46,897 bases of DNA from positions 38,095 through 84,991 of the forward strand of contig NZ_LR735017.1 of the NCBI RefSeq assembly GCF_900009265.2, written 5' to 3'. Shown piece by piece: positions 9,151 through 17,639 of the stretch. The notes beneath the pieces were generated by a model. It searched no databases. It was not told the origin of the DNA and was given only the letters and a program-made list of their open reading frames with translations. Every line of letters begins with the position of its first letter. Within the stretch, counting starts at the first letter, position 1. Source of the stretch: Planktothrix paucivesiculata PCC 9631 (lineage in GTDB: Bacteria > Cyanobacteriota > Cyanobacteriia > Cyanobacteriales > Microcoleaceae). Both the position numbers and the translations under genes were made by a program.

Positions 9151-10131
9151 ATGGAAAGCCGTCAAAAATTAGATCTTCCTGCAATGGGATGCGGAACCTG
9201 GGCCTGGGGAAATCGCCTCTTATGGGGTTATGATCCTAGTATGGATACACAGTTACAACAAGTATTTAATTTGTGTGTCAGTCGGGGTGTCACCTTATTT
9301 GATACGGGAGATTCCTACGGTACAGGGAAATTAAATGGACGCAGTGAATCGCTTTTAGGACAGTTTTCTCAAGAATATCAAGGAATAAATCAAGAGCAAA
9401 TTTGTATCGCCACAAAATTAGCCCCCTATCCCTGGCGATTAACTCGCAAATCGATGATTAATGCCTGTGAAAATTCAGCCAAACGGTTAGGAAAAAATGT
9501 CGATTTAGTTCAAATGCACTGGTCTACAGCTAATTACGCTCCTTGGCAAGAAGGGAATTTATTAGATGGTTTGGGAGATTTATATGAACAGGGATTAGTT
9601 AAGGGAGTGGGGTTATCAAATTATGGGCCAAAACGGTTAAAAAAAGTTTATCAAAAATTAGCAGATCGGGGGATTCCGATTTCAACTTTACAGGTACAAT
9701 ATTCTTTATTATCTACTTATCCTGTAACCGAATTAGGGTTAAAAAAAGTTTGTGATGAATTAGGAATTAAATTAATTGCCTATAGTCCGTTAGGGTTAGG
9801 ATTATTAACCGGAAAGTTCTCGGAAAATACTCCTTTACCTAAAGGGATTCGGGGGGGATTATTTAAAAAATTATTACCCGGAATTCAACCGATTTTAGGT
9901 TGTTTGAAAGAAATTGCCGATTTTCGGTCTAAAACTTTAACCCAAGTTGCTTTAAATTGGTGTATTTGTAAAGGTACAATTCCGATTCCTGGGGCAAAAA
10001 ACCTAGAGCAAGCTAAAGATAATTTAGGGGCGTTGGGGTGGTATTTGGACTCAGGAGAAGTTGCAGCGTTAGATAATGCTGTGATGCGTTCTAATCAACA
10101 AATGGTACAGAATATTTTCCAGACTTCTTGA
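9151..10131 (+). CDS. Aldo/keto reductase
   Basis: The 326-residue protein is a complete NADPH-dependent (beta/alpha)8 reductase. The catalytic tetrad is visible: Asp51 and Tyr56 in FDTGDSYGTG, Lys89 in ATKLAPYPW and His123 in QMHW. The cofactor-binding C-terminal part (KGTIPIPGAKNLEQAKDN) is intact. The physiological substrate of this subgroup, which also occurs in plant chloroplasts, is not evident from the sequence. It is divergent from the Rieske oxygenase gene with a 73-base spacer, so the two may share a control region. Start ATG at 9151. Confidence 0.9.
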   Translation: MESRQKLDLPAMGCGTWAWGNRLLWGYDPSMDTQLQQVFNLCVSRGVTLFDTGDSYGTGKLNGRSESLLGQFSQEYQGINQEQICIATKLAPYPWRLTRKSMINACENSAKRLGKNVDLVQMHWSTANYAPWQEGNLLDGLGDLYEQGLVKGVGLSNYGPKRLKKVYQKLADRGIPISTLQVQYSLLSTYPVTELGLKKVCDELGIKLIAYSPLGLGLLTGKFSENTPLPKGIRGGLFKKLLPGIQPILGCLKEIADFRSKTLTQVALNWCICKGTIPIPGAKNLEQAKDNLGALGWYLDSGEVAALDNAVMRSNQQMVQNIFQTS

Positions 10132-10173
10132 TTTTTACAAATTTTATTATTAATGATAGCCAACTCTGAACAG

Positions 10174-10392
10174 TTAGCAATCATTACCTGTTTCTTCTCG
10201 TTGTTCCTGAATGAACTCATCGACTAAATTGGGTTCAGGGTATTGAGATTTTAAAATCCCTCGTAATTTTCCCTTTGGGCGTTGGGTTTCGGTTTCTTTT
10301 GCAAGTTCTAGCAACACTATCCGTTTTTGTTCTAGTGGTAATTGTTGGATCAGATCAATAATTTGTTCTATTGTTATAGTTAAGGTGGGCAT
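10174..10392 (-). CDS. Small protein, antitoxin-like (unassigned)
   Basis: The 72-residue protein reads MPTLTITIEQIIDLIQQLP at its start, then an amphipathic helix (EQKRIVLLELAKETE) and a polar tail rich in Glu and Gln. Small proteins of this shape are frequent in cyanobacteria and are often annotated as antitoxins of VapBC- or DUF2281-like systems. No toxin gene follows; the neighbour upstream on the same strand is a nuclease-like gene 75 bases away. The pairing with that gene is only an inference. The start ATG at 10392 has AGGA-like bases upstream. Confidence 0.6.
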   Translation of the reverse strand: MPTLTITIEQIIDLIQQLPLEQKRIVLLELAKETETQRPKGKLRGILKSQYPEPNLVDEFIQEQREETGNDC

Positions 10393-10467
10393 AAGGATTG
10401 TTTTTAAAGATTAAATTAAGATAGCGAATATTAGAATAATATGATATTTTTCAGTATAACACAAATA

Positions 10468-11547
10468 TTATCTAACAGACCAATCCTCTAAAGCCATCTG
10501 GATTATACTGTCTACCGAGGTAAAATCAGAAGCATCAACTGGTCTTAGTTTTTGACGAGATTTCATATATTTTCGATAATTGATATAATAATCTTGGAAA
10601 TTGTCGAAAATTTCATTAATACCAGTAATTTGAAAAGGATACTTAAGCTGAAAACCGCCCTCTAAGTGTAATATAGTATTAAAATCCAACAATTGAGTAA
10701 CCTGAACAAAATCTTCAGTTTGTATATCTATTTCATCTACTCCTTTAATCCATTTGGCTTGTCTAGGCTGAAATGCAACAGTCGGTAAACAAACATACAA
10801 TTGCAACTTACCTGATCCTATATTTTCTTCAGGAAAGTAATTAAAACCAGCACAGGTTTTATTAGTTAAAATTTGTTTTTTTGAATCAAATTTTGTAAAT
10901 AAAATTTCTTTGTAAGTTCGTCCTGTATAATTGACTTTTTCTTCAATTTTGATCTCTGAATTATAAGATAGTATTTTTTGAATGATTAATAAAACTCTTT
11001 CTCTAATTTCTGGTTTATCTAACAAATATCCCTGAATAAAGGAAGGTAAAGACTCAAATAATGAATCTTCTATGATTTCAATTGGAATTTTTGATAAAAC
11101 TCTATTGTCAAGTTTTTTTAAAAGCAAAAAATATTCTCCATTCTCATATTGTTTCAGTTCATGGGTTAATAATAAGCAATCAGGAATCATCTTTTGAGCA
11201 TAATCAATGGTTGAACTATTAAAGTGTGAAGCGATCGCAATTAAAAGAAATTTTTTACTAAAATCTACTCGTTCAAAATTAGGATCTTGATGAGATTCTT
11301 TTCTGAAAAAATCTTGATATCTTAATAGTTGATCTATACTCGTTTTTCCTTCTCCTTTTTTAAGCTCTAATATTGCCAGTCTACCTTCTGGGTTAACTCC
11401 TAATATATCAGAACGATTTTGTTTATTAATAAAATATTGTTTTTTAACTGGATCTAAATTAAGCAAGGGTTTGAGATGTAACCAGATAAATTCTTCGAGT
11501 AATGCTTCAGACTTGAGCAAAAATTTTCCCTTGGACTGTCTTAACAT
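10468..11547 (-). CDS. PD-(D/E)XK nuclease-like protein
   Basis: This 359-residue protein begins with a likely PD-(D/E)XK nuclease domain. Glu19/Glu20 sit in an N-terminal helix, Asp47 in RSDILGVNPEG, Glu61 and Lys63 in LAILELKKGEG, and Gln73 in the next helix (QLLRYQDF). That spacing is typical of NucS/DUF91- and restriction-type folds. The C-terminal two thirds have no motif I recognise. It is Lys/Ile/Asn-rich compared with neighbouring genes, which could mean transfer. It stands alone with no methyltransferase, so it may act in repair, defence or a toxin-like role. Start ATG at 11547. Confidence 0.68.
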   Translation of the reverse strand: MLRQSKGKFLLKSEALLEEFIWLHLKPLLNLDPVKKQYFINKQNRSDILGVNPEGRLAILELKKGEGKTSIDQLLRYQDFFRKESHQDPNFERVDFSKKFLLIAIASHFNSSTIDYAQKMIPDCLLLTHELKQYENGEYFLLLKKLDNRVLSKIPIEIIEDSLFESLPSFIQGYLLDKPEIRERVLLIIQKILSYNSEIKIEEKVNYTGRTYKEILFTKFDSKKQILTNKTCAGFNYFPEENIGSGKLQLYVCLPTVAFQPRQAKWIKGVDEIDIQTEDFVQVTQLLDFNTILHLEGGFQLKYPFQITGINEIFDNFQDYYINYRKYMKSRQKLRPVDASDFTSVDSIIQMALEDWSVR

Positions 11548-11840
11548 GATTTTTATAAAAATAGCCTATTTTATTATCAACCAAACTTGAAACTAACGCT
11601 ATATTAATATACCATTAATTTGTAGAGGCAGGTTCCGTAGGGTTCTTGACATCCTACCGTTAATCTTTGTAAACCCGTCCTCCTTTTTTCAAGAATTAAA
11701 TAAAAGGGCGGGTTTATATAGGTTGAGGATGGAATTTTAATATTTTTGTAGAACCCGCCCCTACACATTTATGTAAAAATATTAGAGAAAACGAATTGTG
11801 TTAGAATAGAATCAGAATAATGATAGGAAATTAACAATAA
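11548..11840. repeat. Intergenic repeat block with AACCCGCCC inverted repeats
   Basis: GGGCGGGTT at 11706-11714 and AACCCGCCC at 11752-11760 form a 9-bp perfect inverted repeat. They are flanked by diverged copies (GTAGAGGCAGGTTCCG near 11620 and a CCCGTCCTCC segment near 11675). The same element family occurs at 17850-18000. The region also carries the upstream region of the small peptide at 11841. No gene is seen. Confidence 0.7.
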
Positions 11841-11951
11841 ATGGAAAATACTGGGGTATTAGATGCGGTCATGGGGGGAATAGCGATCGCAATTTTAATT
11901 GGAGGATTAGTAATGCTATTTAAAGGCATTTCATCCATGCCCAAAAATTAG
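11841..11951 (+). CDS. 36-residue single-pass membrane peptide
   Basis: The ORF begins ATG GAA AAT at 11841 and ends TAG at 11949-11951. The peptide starts [13 protein letters not shown], continues with a hydrophobic stretch (residues 12-28, [13 protein letters not shown] type) and ends in a short positive tail (SMPKN). AGGAAA lies about 10 bases before the ATG. The size and layout resemble small subunits of thylakoid complexes, but I cannot match it to a named one. It is followed 47 bases later by the glyQ start, so the two may be co-transcribed. It is too short to exclude chance, although the membrane pattern and ribosome-binding site support it. Confidence 0.55.
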   Translation: MENTGVLDAVMGGIAIAILIGGLVMLFKGISSMPKN

Positions 11952-11998
11952 TGGTAAAATTGGTTAACGTAAAAACAATTAGATCAGAATTACATCCC

Positions 11999-12880
11999 GT
12001 GAATTTTCAATCAATTATTGCTACCCTGAATCAATTTTGGAGCGATCGCGGCTGTTTGATTGCCCAATCCTATGATACCGAAAAAGGGGCGGGAACCATG
12101 AACCCCCATACCTTTTTACGCGCCATTGGCCCGGAACCCTGGTCGGTCGCCTATGTCGAACCCTGTCGTCGTCCCACCGATGGCCGTTATGGAGAAAACC
12201 CCAACCGTTTTCAGCATTATTATCAATATCAAGTGTTAATTAAACCCTCACCTAATAATATTCAAGAGGTTTATTTAGACTCCTTGAGACTGTTAGGAAT
12301 TCACCCCGAAGATCATGATATTCGCTTTGTAGAAGATAACTGGGAATCTCCTACTTTGGGCGCTTGGGGTGTGGGTTGGGAAGTCTGGTTAGATGGGATG
12401 GAAATTACCCAATTTACCTATTTTCAACAATGCGGAAGTATTGATTGTCGTCCCGTTTCCATTGAGATTACCTATGGTTTAGAACGTCTAGCCATGTATC
12501 TACAAAATGTGGATGCAATGACTAAAATTTCTTGGACTGATAGCATTAATTATGGGGATGTGCACCTCCAGGGAGAAATAGAACAATGTACCTATAATTT
12601 TGAGGCTTCCAACCCAGAATTTTTGTTTACTTTGTTTGGACTTTATGAACAGGAAGCGGAACAATTAATCGAAAAAGGATTGGTTTTACCGAGTTTAGAT
12701 TATGTTCTCAAATGTTCCCATAGTTTCAATTTATTGGATGCTAGGGGAGTGATTGCGGTGACAGAAAGAACCCGTTATATTGGTCGAATTAGAAATTTAG
12801 CTAGACGGGTCGCCCAACGCTATTTAGAACAGCGAGAACAGTTAGGTTTCCCCTTAGAAAAAACCTCCCTAGCTAGATAA
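11999..12880 (+). CDS. glyQ: Glycyl-tRNA synthetase alpha subunit
   Basis: The 293-residue protein is the alpha chain of the heterotetrameric class II glycyl-tRNA synthetase, which charges tRNA-Gly together with GlyS. The sequence matches this very conserved family throughout: [18 protein letters not shown] at the start, [36 protein letters not shown], and [15 protein letters not shown] near the end. I chose the GTG at 11999 because the family begins at this point; the frame extends back to a GTG at 11951 that overlaps the stop of the 36-residue peptide. glyS is not in the window, and the separate location of the two subunit genes is usual in cyanobacteria. Confidence 0.95.
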   Translation: MNFQSIIATLNQFWSDRGCLIAQSYDTEKGAGTMNPHTFLRAIGPEPWSVAYVEPCRRPTDGRYGENPNRFQHYYQYQVLIKPSPNNIQEVYLDSLRLLGIHPEDHDIRFVEDNWESPTLGAWGVGWEVWLDGMEITQFTYFQQCGSIDCRPVSIEITYGLERLAMYLQNVDAMTKISWTDSINYGDVHLQGEIEQCTYNFEASNPEFLFTLFGLYEQEAEQLIEKGLVLPSLDYVLKCSHSFNLLDARGVIAVTERTRYIGRIRNLARRVAQRYLEQREQLGFPLEKTSLAR

Positions 12881-12888
12881 ACAAGTAG

Positions 12889-12948
12889 GGTGCGTAAGCT
12901 CCACACACGCACCACTCCACTTAACAATATAGCATTTTTTAATGCTAT
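12889..12948. terminator. Two hairpins between convergent glyQ and dnaX
   Basis: GGTGCGT (12889-12895) pairs with ACGCACC (12907-12913). A second perfect stem, ATAGCATT/AATGCTAT (12929-12936 and 12941-12948), has a TTTT loop. The position just after glyQ and before the convergent dnaX stop suggests a two-way terminator. Confidence 0.6.
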
Positions 12949-12989
12949 GAGATACTGGGTATTTTGGAAGAAATCCCAAATACACGAAA

Positions 12990-15422
12990 TTAAAAATCAT
13001 CATAATTTTCTTCATCGTGATCATCAGTTTCTATGAAATTCTCATTTTCATTGATTTCAATAAAATCAGCTTTTTTGTCTGATAAAGTAGCGGTTTTAGC
13101 TGTGGGTTTTTCTTCTAATTCAATGATTTTTCCTTGAAAAAAATCGACTAACGTTTGAGATGCGATCGCTACCGCTTGAGTATCTGCTTGTTCAGGACTT
13201 ATAGGAAGTGTTTCTACTTTTTCAATCGGTTTAAATGAATGATTATTAATCGTTTCAATTTGATTCTGTTTATTAATATTCTGATTTGGAGATTCAGAAA
13301 TTTGTTGTTGTTCTTGAGTATTAATTACAGGAGTTTGTACAACTTCAGGCGAATAAACCCTAGGATTTTCAACGGGGGGATAGGTGGGCGACGGGGGAGT
13401 TACGTCTTGAATTTGATTAACAGAATTTCCGCCTCCGGTATCAAAATTAATTTTAACAAAATGACCAAAAACCTGCTGAAAGGCTTTTTCTAAACTGGAT
13501 AATTTTTGTTTAGTTTGTGCCATTTTTAAGAGGTTTGGAGAAGCTATTTTAATCACAGCAACTTCAGAATTACACTTAGTTAAATGTCCAGTTTGACGAA
13601 ACATTTGTTGTGTTGAATAGGGTTCAATATAAGCCAATACCTGTTGCCAAATTTGATCTAAATTAGCATCAGTAACAATAGGTGCTTCTGCGGGAGTTGC
13701 GGGAATTTCTGCTTTAACTTGCGGTTGGGTTTGCGGTTGAGGTTCTGCGGTATAGGTGGGTTGAGGAGTGGGGGAATAAACAGGGTTTTGAGGTGGGTGT
13801 GAAGGTTCTGAACGTTGCACAAAGGGAATGGTTTCGGGTTGAGGTTGAACCGTTCTTTGAGGAGTTTGGGTAACAGTAACAGTTTGAGTTATAACAGATT
13901 TTTGTAACGCTGCTGGAAGTAACCCTAATAATATAATTTCTAACCATAAACGCGGTTGAGTTGAATGTTTAATTTGAGCTTCACTTTCGCGTAAATGTTT
14001 CTGACCTGCTAATATAATTGTACTATCCCAACGGTGGGAAAATTGACACAGTTTTTCCCAAGTTGGTTGGGTCAAAGCGACTAAATCAGAACGAGTTGAT
14101 GCCGTTTTAGCGATTAATAAATCTCGATAAAATCCGGCTAAATTTTGCAGAACAATTAAAGGTTCCCGTCCTCGGTTTAAGAGGTTACGAATACAGTCTA
14201 AAATAATAGCCGTATCCCCGGAATCAATAGCTTCTAATAAACTGATTAAGTCCCGTTCAGGAACCGCCCCCACTAAATCCCAGACTTTTTCAACGGTAAT
14301 TTCACCGGATAATAAACTGAGTTGGTCAAGTAAACTTTCAGCATCCCTTAACCCCCCCTGAGCAATTTGAGCCACCATAAAAACCGCATCATCAGCAATA
14401 TTAATATTTTCCTGTTGAGCAATATATTTTAAATGTTTGATCATCGAATCTAAGGGTATTCGCCGAAAATCAAACCGTTGACATCGAGAAATAATAGTAG
14501 GTAAAACCCGTTGAGGGTCAGTGGTTGCTAATACAAATACGACTCGATCTGGAGGTTCTTCTAAGGTTTTTAAGAGGGCATTAAACGCGGCGGTACTTAA
14601 CATATGACAGTTATGAACTAAAAGTCCATTAGCGACAAAGTTATGATGATCTTCTACTTCAATATCATAAACTTTAGCGATTTCTCCGGCTTGAACAGAT
14701 ACGACTGTTTCTAAACTTGTATTCCATTGAGTAAATGAAGGTTCCACACCCACATTCACAGGGGATAATATCTTCATTCCTTCTCTGACGTTTTTTGCTT
14801 CTATCCATCCTGTTTCTGTTCTTAATAAATGATTACCTGTACATCTAATTTCGCAATTATTTGTTTTAATAATCAGGGTGGAACGTTCTCCTTGATCTAA
14901 CCATCGAAGAACTTTTTTATATTCCCAAATTCCTTTATCTTCGTTATAACTTAAAACTTCTTTTCCTTTCAATTGGGGATTATCAATTCGGATGAGTCCT
15001 TCACGGGTCTGAACTAAACTATCTCCAGTTAAACATTCATCTATAACATATACTTTATACCGACATTGAACCGGGGCAAATTGCGATCGCTCAATTAATT
15101 CTCTAATATTATCAACCCCGGTATTACTGGCGGCGTCAATTTCAATAACATCCAAGGTTGAGCCATTGGTAATCCCTTTACAAATATCACAAACCCCGCA
15201 AGGAGTGGCCGTCGGAGTGGCATTTGCCGAACAATTCAGAGATTTGGCCAAAATTCTGGCACTCGAAGTTTTTCCCGTTCCCCTTGGCCCGGTAAATAGG
15301 TAAGCCGGGGCGATGCGTTGAGACTCGATCGCATTAGTGAGGGTGGTGGCGATCGCCTCTTGTCCGACCAAATGGGCAAAGGTTTGGGGACGGTATTTGT
15401 GGTGTAGGGGTTCGTAACTCAC
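12990..15422 (-). CDS. dnaX: DNA polymerase III subunit gamma/tau with an in-frame mini-intein
   Basis: The 810-residue precursor contains a 668-residue DnaX and a 142-residue intein. DnaX is the clamp-loader ATPase of the replicase. Visible motifs are Walker A GPRGTGKTS (45-53), a zinc module with Cys64, Cys75, Cys78 and Cys81, and Walker B VYVIDE (124-129), which is interrupted by the intein immediately after the Glu. After the intein the extein resumes at Cys272 with CHMLSTAAFNALLKTLEEPP. Domain III and a long Pro/Gln-rich linker follow, then a C-terminal region ending in an acidic tail. Start ATG at 15422. The ATPase site is split by the intein, so activity needs splicing. Confidence 0.96.
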   Translation of the reverse strand: MSYEPLHHKYRPQTFAHLVGQEAIATTLTNAIESQRIAPAYLFTGPRGTGKTSSARILAKSLNCSANATPTATPCGVCDICKGITNGSTLDVIEIDAASNTGVDNIRELIERSQFAPVQCRYKVYVIDECLTGDSLVQTREGLIRIDNPQLKGKEVLSYNEDKGIWEYKKVLRWLDQGERSTLIIKTNNCEIRCTGNHLLRTETGWIEAKNVREGMKILSPVNVGVEPSFTQWNTSLETVVSVQAGEIAKVYDIEVEDHHNFVANGLLVHNCHMLSTAAFNALLKTLEEPPDRVVFVLATTDPQRVLPTIISRCQRFDFRRIPLDSMIKHLKYIAQQENINIADDAVFMVAQIAQGGLRDAESLLDQLSLLSGEITVEKVWDLVGAVPERDLISLLEAIDSGDTAIILDCIRNLLNRGREPLIVLQNLAGFYRDLLIAKTASTRSDLVALTQPTWEKLCQFSHRWDSTIILAGQKHLRESEAQIKHSTQPRLWLEIILLGLLPAALQKSVITQTVTVTQTPQRTVQPQPETIPFVQRSEPSHPPQNPVYSPTPQPTYTAEPQPQTQPQVKAEIPATPAEAPIVTDANLDQIWQQVLAYIEPYSTQQMFRQTGHLTKCNSEVAVIKIASPNLLKMAQTKQKLSSLEKAFQQVFGHFVKINFDTGGGNSVNQIQDVTPPSPTYPPVENPRVYSPEVVQTPVINTQEQQQISESPNQNINKQNQIETINNHSFKPIEKVETLPISPEQADTQAVAIASQTLVDFFQGKIIELEEKPTAKTATLSDKKADFIEINENENFIETDDHDEENYDDF
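14610..15035 (-). mobile_element. DnaX mini-intein (142 residues, no homing endonuclease)
   Basis: The intein begins with Cys1 (CLTGDSLVQT, block A) and has block B at CTGNHLL with Thr66 and His69. It ends in block F and G, KVYDIEVEDHHNFVANG...LLVHN, with His141-Asn142 followed by the Cys +1 of the extein. About 50 residues lie between block B and block F, with no LAGLIDADG motifs, so the endonuclease domain is absent. All residues needed for standard Cys-type splicing are present. The insertion point lies between the Walker B Glu and CHML of DnaX, a position used by other cyanobacterial DnaX inteins. Confidence 0.95.
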
Positions 15423-15481
15423 AACGCAATATTAAAGTTAAGGGAACAGGAAACCGTCTTAGCTAGAATAGCAGTAGAGGA

Positions 15482-15685
15482 TTAAAAATCAACCAGGGTG
15501 GTACTCTCGTACCGCAAAATCCAAGGACTCCAGTGATGTAGGGGGAAACTGTTGACACTCCTGTGGGGGATAGGATCAGTATCATGATAGTAATTGAACT
15601 GACCTGAACCATTTCCTGATTTTTTCCCAAATCCTAGACAAAGCAACGGAATTTTTGATAACTTGGAGTTAAATAGATTCATCAT
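15482..15685 (-). CDS. Possible small protein (67 residues), unassigned
   Basis: The ORF starts with two ATG codons at 15685 and 15682 and reads MMNLFNSKLSKIPLLCLGFG, then GSGQFNYYHDTDPIPHRS, ending HHWSPWILRYESTTLVDF. The aromatic, non-repetitive C-terminus and codon use look protein-like rather than random. No ribosome-binding site is visible and I cannot assign a family. The stop lies 59 bases upstream of the dnaX start codon on the same strand. It may be a real small cyanobacterial protein or a chance frame. Confidence 0.38.
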   Translation of the reverse strand: MMNLFNSKLSKIPLLCLGFGKKSGNGSGQFNYYHDTDPIPHRSVNSFPLHHWSPWILRYESTTLVDF

Positions 15686-15824
15686 GGCGAGATCGGTGGT
15701 TTATTTTTGTTTCTTTTAATAGCCGGGAATTGTATCAAATAGCAAAGGTATAAAATTTCTGAATAACATCAAATTAAAGGAGAATAACAAATAATTAAAA
15801 TAAATTTAATCTGATCGTTAGAAG

Positions 15825-15838
15825 AGTACGGATGTACC
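15825..15838. promoter_or_regulatory. LexA-like (SOS) box candidate
   Basis: AGTACGGATGTACC fits at every position the cyanobacterial LexA consensus RGTACNNNDGTWCB, as I remember it. It lies 100 bases upstream of the gene at 15938. No similar box was found by eye upstream of recA in this window. Binding is an inference from the motif. Confidence 0.45.
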
Positions 15839-15860
15839 ATTATCCTACTGTTTCCATTGT

Positions 15861-15879
15861 AACCGATCTTGGATCGGTT
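15861..15879. promoter_or_regulatory. Perfect 8-bp stem-loop upstream of gene 15938
   Basis: AACCGATC (15861-15868) and GATCGGTT (15872-15879) are exact inverted copies with a 3-base spacer. It may be an operator or an mRNA leader hairpin; it is not followed by a T-tract. Confidence 0.55.
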
Positions 15880-15937
15880 GTAACGGTTTTACCCCAAAGT
15901 TCGGGAAATTCAGTATACAGTTTAGTGATTATAACTT

Positions 15938-16807
15938 ATGTCTAATCAAATTATCCTAGTTCAGCCTTTACTAGCCGCAAAGCCCCCAAAACCCCCAGCT
16001 AAAAGCCCTCAACTGAGTACGGATCTAATCTGGATGGGGGCGACGGGTGTTTTGTTCGTTTTACTATTAGGAAGTATAATTTTTTTCAAAATCAAAACTA
16101 AGGCTTTAACTAAACAGGTAAACACAGAAATATTTAGGAATAAAGAGCTCCAGAAAAAATATAAATTGGCGGTGGGAACTATTGCCAAAATGGAGAAAAA
16201 TCCCGACTTAATTCACTCCCGGGAATTTAACTTAGATTACCTCAGAATGCGGATGGCGGAGGATGTTTTCCACTATGCCATTATCGTTCAAATTAAGATG
16301 AAAGTTAAACAACAAATTTCCATCGCCCTCCGCCCCACTCAAACCGCCGTGGGAGAACAAAGCAATGCTGGAACAGCCCGTCAAGTGGATTCTATCTTTG
16401 ATGTCGAATATGAAACGGGGATTGCTGGAGATTCCAAAAAACGGGTATTATTTCGGATTCAAGTGCGACTGATGAAGTTACCCACCCAATCGACATCTAC
16501 TACAATTAATGAAATTATTGATTGTTTAGAAACCTATTTAAGTCCTAGTGATGAACATGATAATTGGCAACCCACTATTCAAGGACGAATTGTTCATATT
16601 GAATGGGATCAAAAAGCTAAACCAACGCCTTTGTTGGTATTAGAACAATCGAATGAAGGAGTGAATGTGACATTCCGTACTACTCGACCTGCGGGGATCA
16701 AATCATCACCCCATGACACTCCCGTTGAAGAAACAACCCACAGCAAAACTCAAAGCAAAACTCAACGAAAAAAAAGCAGTAAATCAGAATCTACTAAATC
16801 TACTTAA
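15938..16807 (+). CDS. Membrane-anchored hypothetical protein
   Basis: This 289-residue protein has a proline-rich N-terminus and one membrane helix at residues ~30-50 (WMGATGVLFVLLLGSIIFF). A soluble domain covers ~60-255, followed by a disordered Ser/Lys/Thr-rich tail (SKTQSKTQRKKSSKSESTKS). I do not recognise the soluble domain; it is mixed alpha/beta with an FDVEYETGIAGDSKKRVLFRI strand pair. Codon use is like the neighbours. Its upstream region carries a LexA-like box, so a DNA-damage link is possible but unproven. It converges on pcyA with only one base between the stop codons. Confidence 0.75.
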   Translation: MSNQIILVQPLLAAKPPKPPAKSPQLSTDLIWMGATGVLFVLLLGSIIFFKIKTKALTKQVNTEIFRNKELQKKYKLAVGTIAKMEKNPDLIHSREFNLDYLRMRMAEDVFHYAIIVQIKMKVKQQISIALRPTQTAVGEQSNAGTARQVDSIFDVEYETGIAGDSKKRVLFRIQVRLMKLPTQSTSTTINEIIDCLETYLSPSDEHDNWQPTIQGRIVHIEWDQKAKPTPLLVLEQSNEGVNVTFRTTRPAGIKSSPHDTPVEETTHSKTQSKTQRKKSSKSESTKST

Positions 16808-16808
16808 G

Positions 16809-17549
16809 TTAGCTTTTAGCTAGATCAAATAAAACCGTTGTCATATAGTTATTAGCCCATTCTTCACCAAAGGCTTTTTCTAGGACACGGCGAGTTTTAT
16901 CGTTTTGTTGTTGTTGAGTACAATATCGTTCTTGACCAGCAATAATTTCTAATTTCTGTTCCTCGGAAATCGGGTTTTGAGCGATCGCATATTCACAATG
17001 AACTTTCAAATATTGCGTCACAATTTGCAAAAATTGAGTTTCTTCTTCCGGTGTTGTCGGTCGAATAAATAAACAAAATTCCGAAAAAATATCTCCCCAA
17101 GTGGGAATTTCCCGGGGTTGGGAAAACTGTTGTTGGGGTTGAGGTTGTAATTGCTGTTGATAGGGTAACGGTAAACTGCGGTCTAAATGGGTTGGGGATA
17201 AATCCACAATGGCGGCACTAATTTGGCCCCGTCCCCCCACTAAATCCGCCCCAAACATGGGGATATCATATTCCACCCTGGGAAACATCACGCAATGGAG
17301 AATGTCAAGGTTTTGGCCAACTTTTGCCAATTCTAAATGGAGTTTGCGAAAGTGTTGGGTTTGATAACACTTATTTTCAATGATCAGCTTTTCCCCTTCT
17401 AGGCGTCCCTCCACATATCCTAAATCTTCTGGTAAATGGTAGGGTTCCAAATCCAGATATTGATGCCAACTGGCCTCAATTTGATTAGCGAGTTGGCGGA
17501 TGAGGGAGTGCTGTTGTTCTCGGATCGAGGGGGTAGCAGTGTTCACCAT
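16809..17549 (-). CDS. pcyA: Phycocyanobilin:ferredoxin oxidoreductase
   Basis: The 246-residue enzyme reduces biliverdin IX-alpha to phycocyanobilin in two two-electron steps with ferredoxin, supplying the chromophore of phycobilisomes and phytochromes. The family core is clear: [23 protein letters not shown] holds His85 and Asp102. They are 17 residues apart, the spacing of the catalytic His88/Asp105 pair in Synechocystis PcyA. The length matches the family. A Gln-rich insert ([15 protein letters not shown]) near residue 135 is longer than usual. Start ATG at 17549. It is divergent from tatA. Confidence 0.96.
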   Translation of the reverse strand: MVNTATPSIREQQHSLIRQLANQIEASWHQYLDLEPYHLPEDLGYVEGRLEGEKLIIENKCYQTQHFRKLHLELAKVGQNLDILHCVMFPRVEYDIPMFGADLVGGRGQISAAIVDLSPTHLDRSLPLPYQQQLQPQPQQQFSQPREIPTWGDIFSEFCLFIRPTTPEEETQFLQIVTQYLKVHCEYAIAQNPISEEQKLEIIAGQERYCTQQQQNDKTRRVLEKAFGEEWANNYMTTVLFDLAKS

Positions 17550-17639
17550 GGAAGTATTTTAATCATTTCGGACTTATATTTTAAAATATCAGTTTAGGAT
17601 GAACATTAACTCATCTCTTTAGAAAAGTAGCTTAAAATT

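Larger units (their letters stand above)
15686..15937. promoter_or_regulatory. Control region of the membrane protein gene at 15938
   Basis: The region holds a LexA-like palindrome (15825-15838) and a stem-loop (15861-15879), described separately. An AAAGGAG sequence near 15776 is not followed by a usable start codon. A GGTATAAAATT segment near 15747 could be part of a promoter. Confidence 0.5.

Noticed and set aside
13714-13947. Minus-strand 77-codon frame inside dnaX
   Set aside because: It is a shadow of the Pro/Gln-rich linker of DnaX in another frame.
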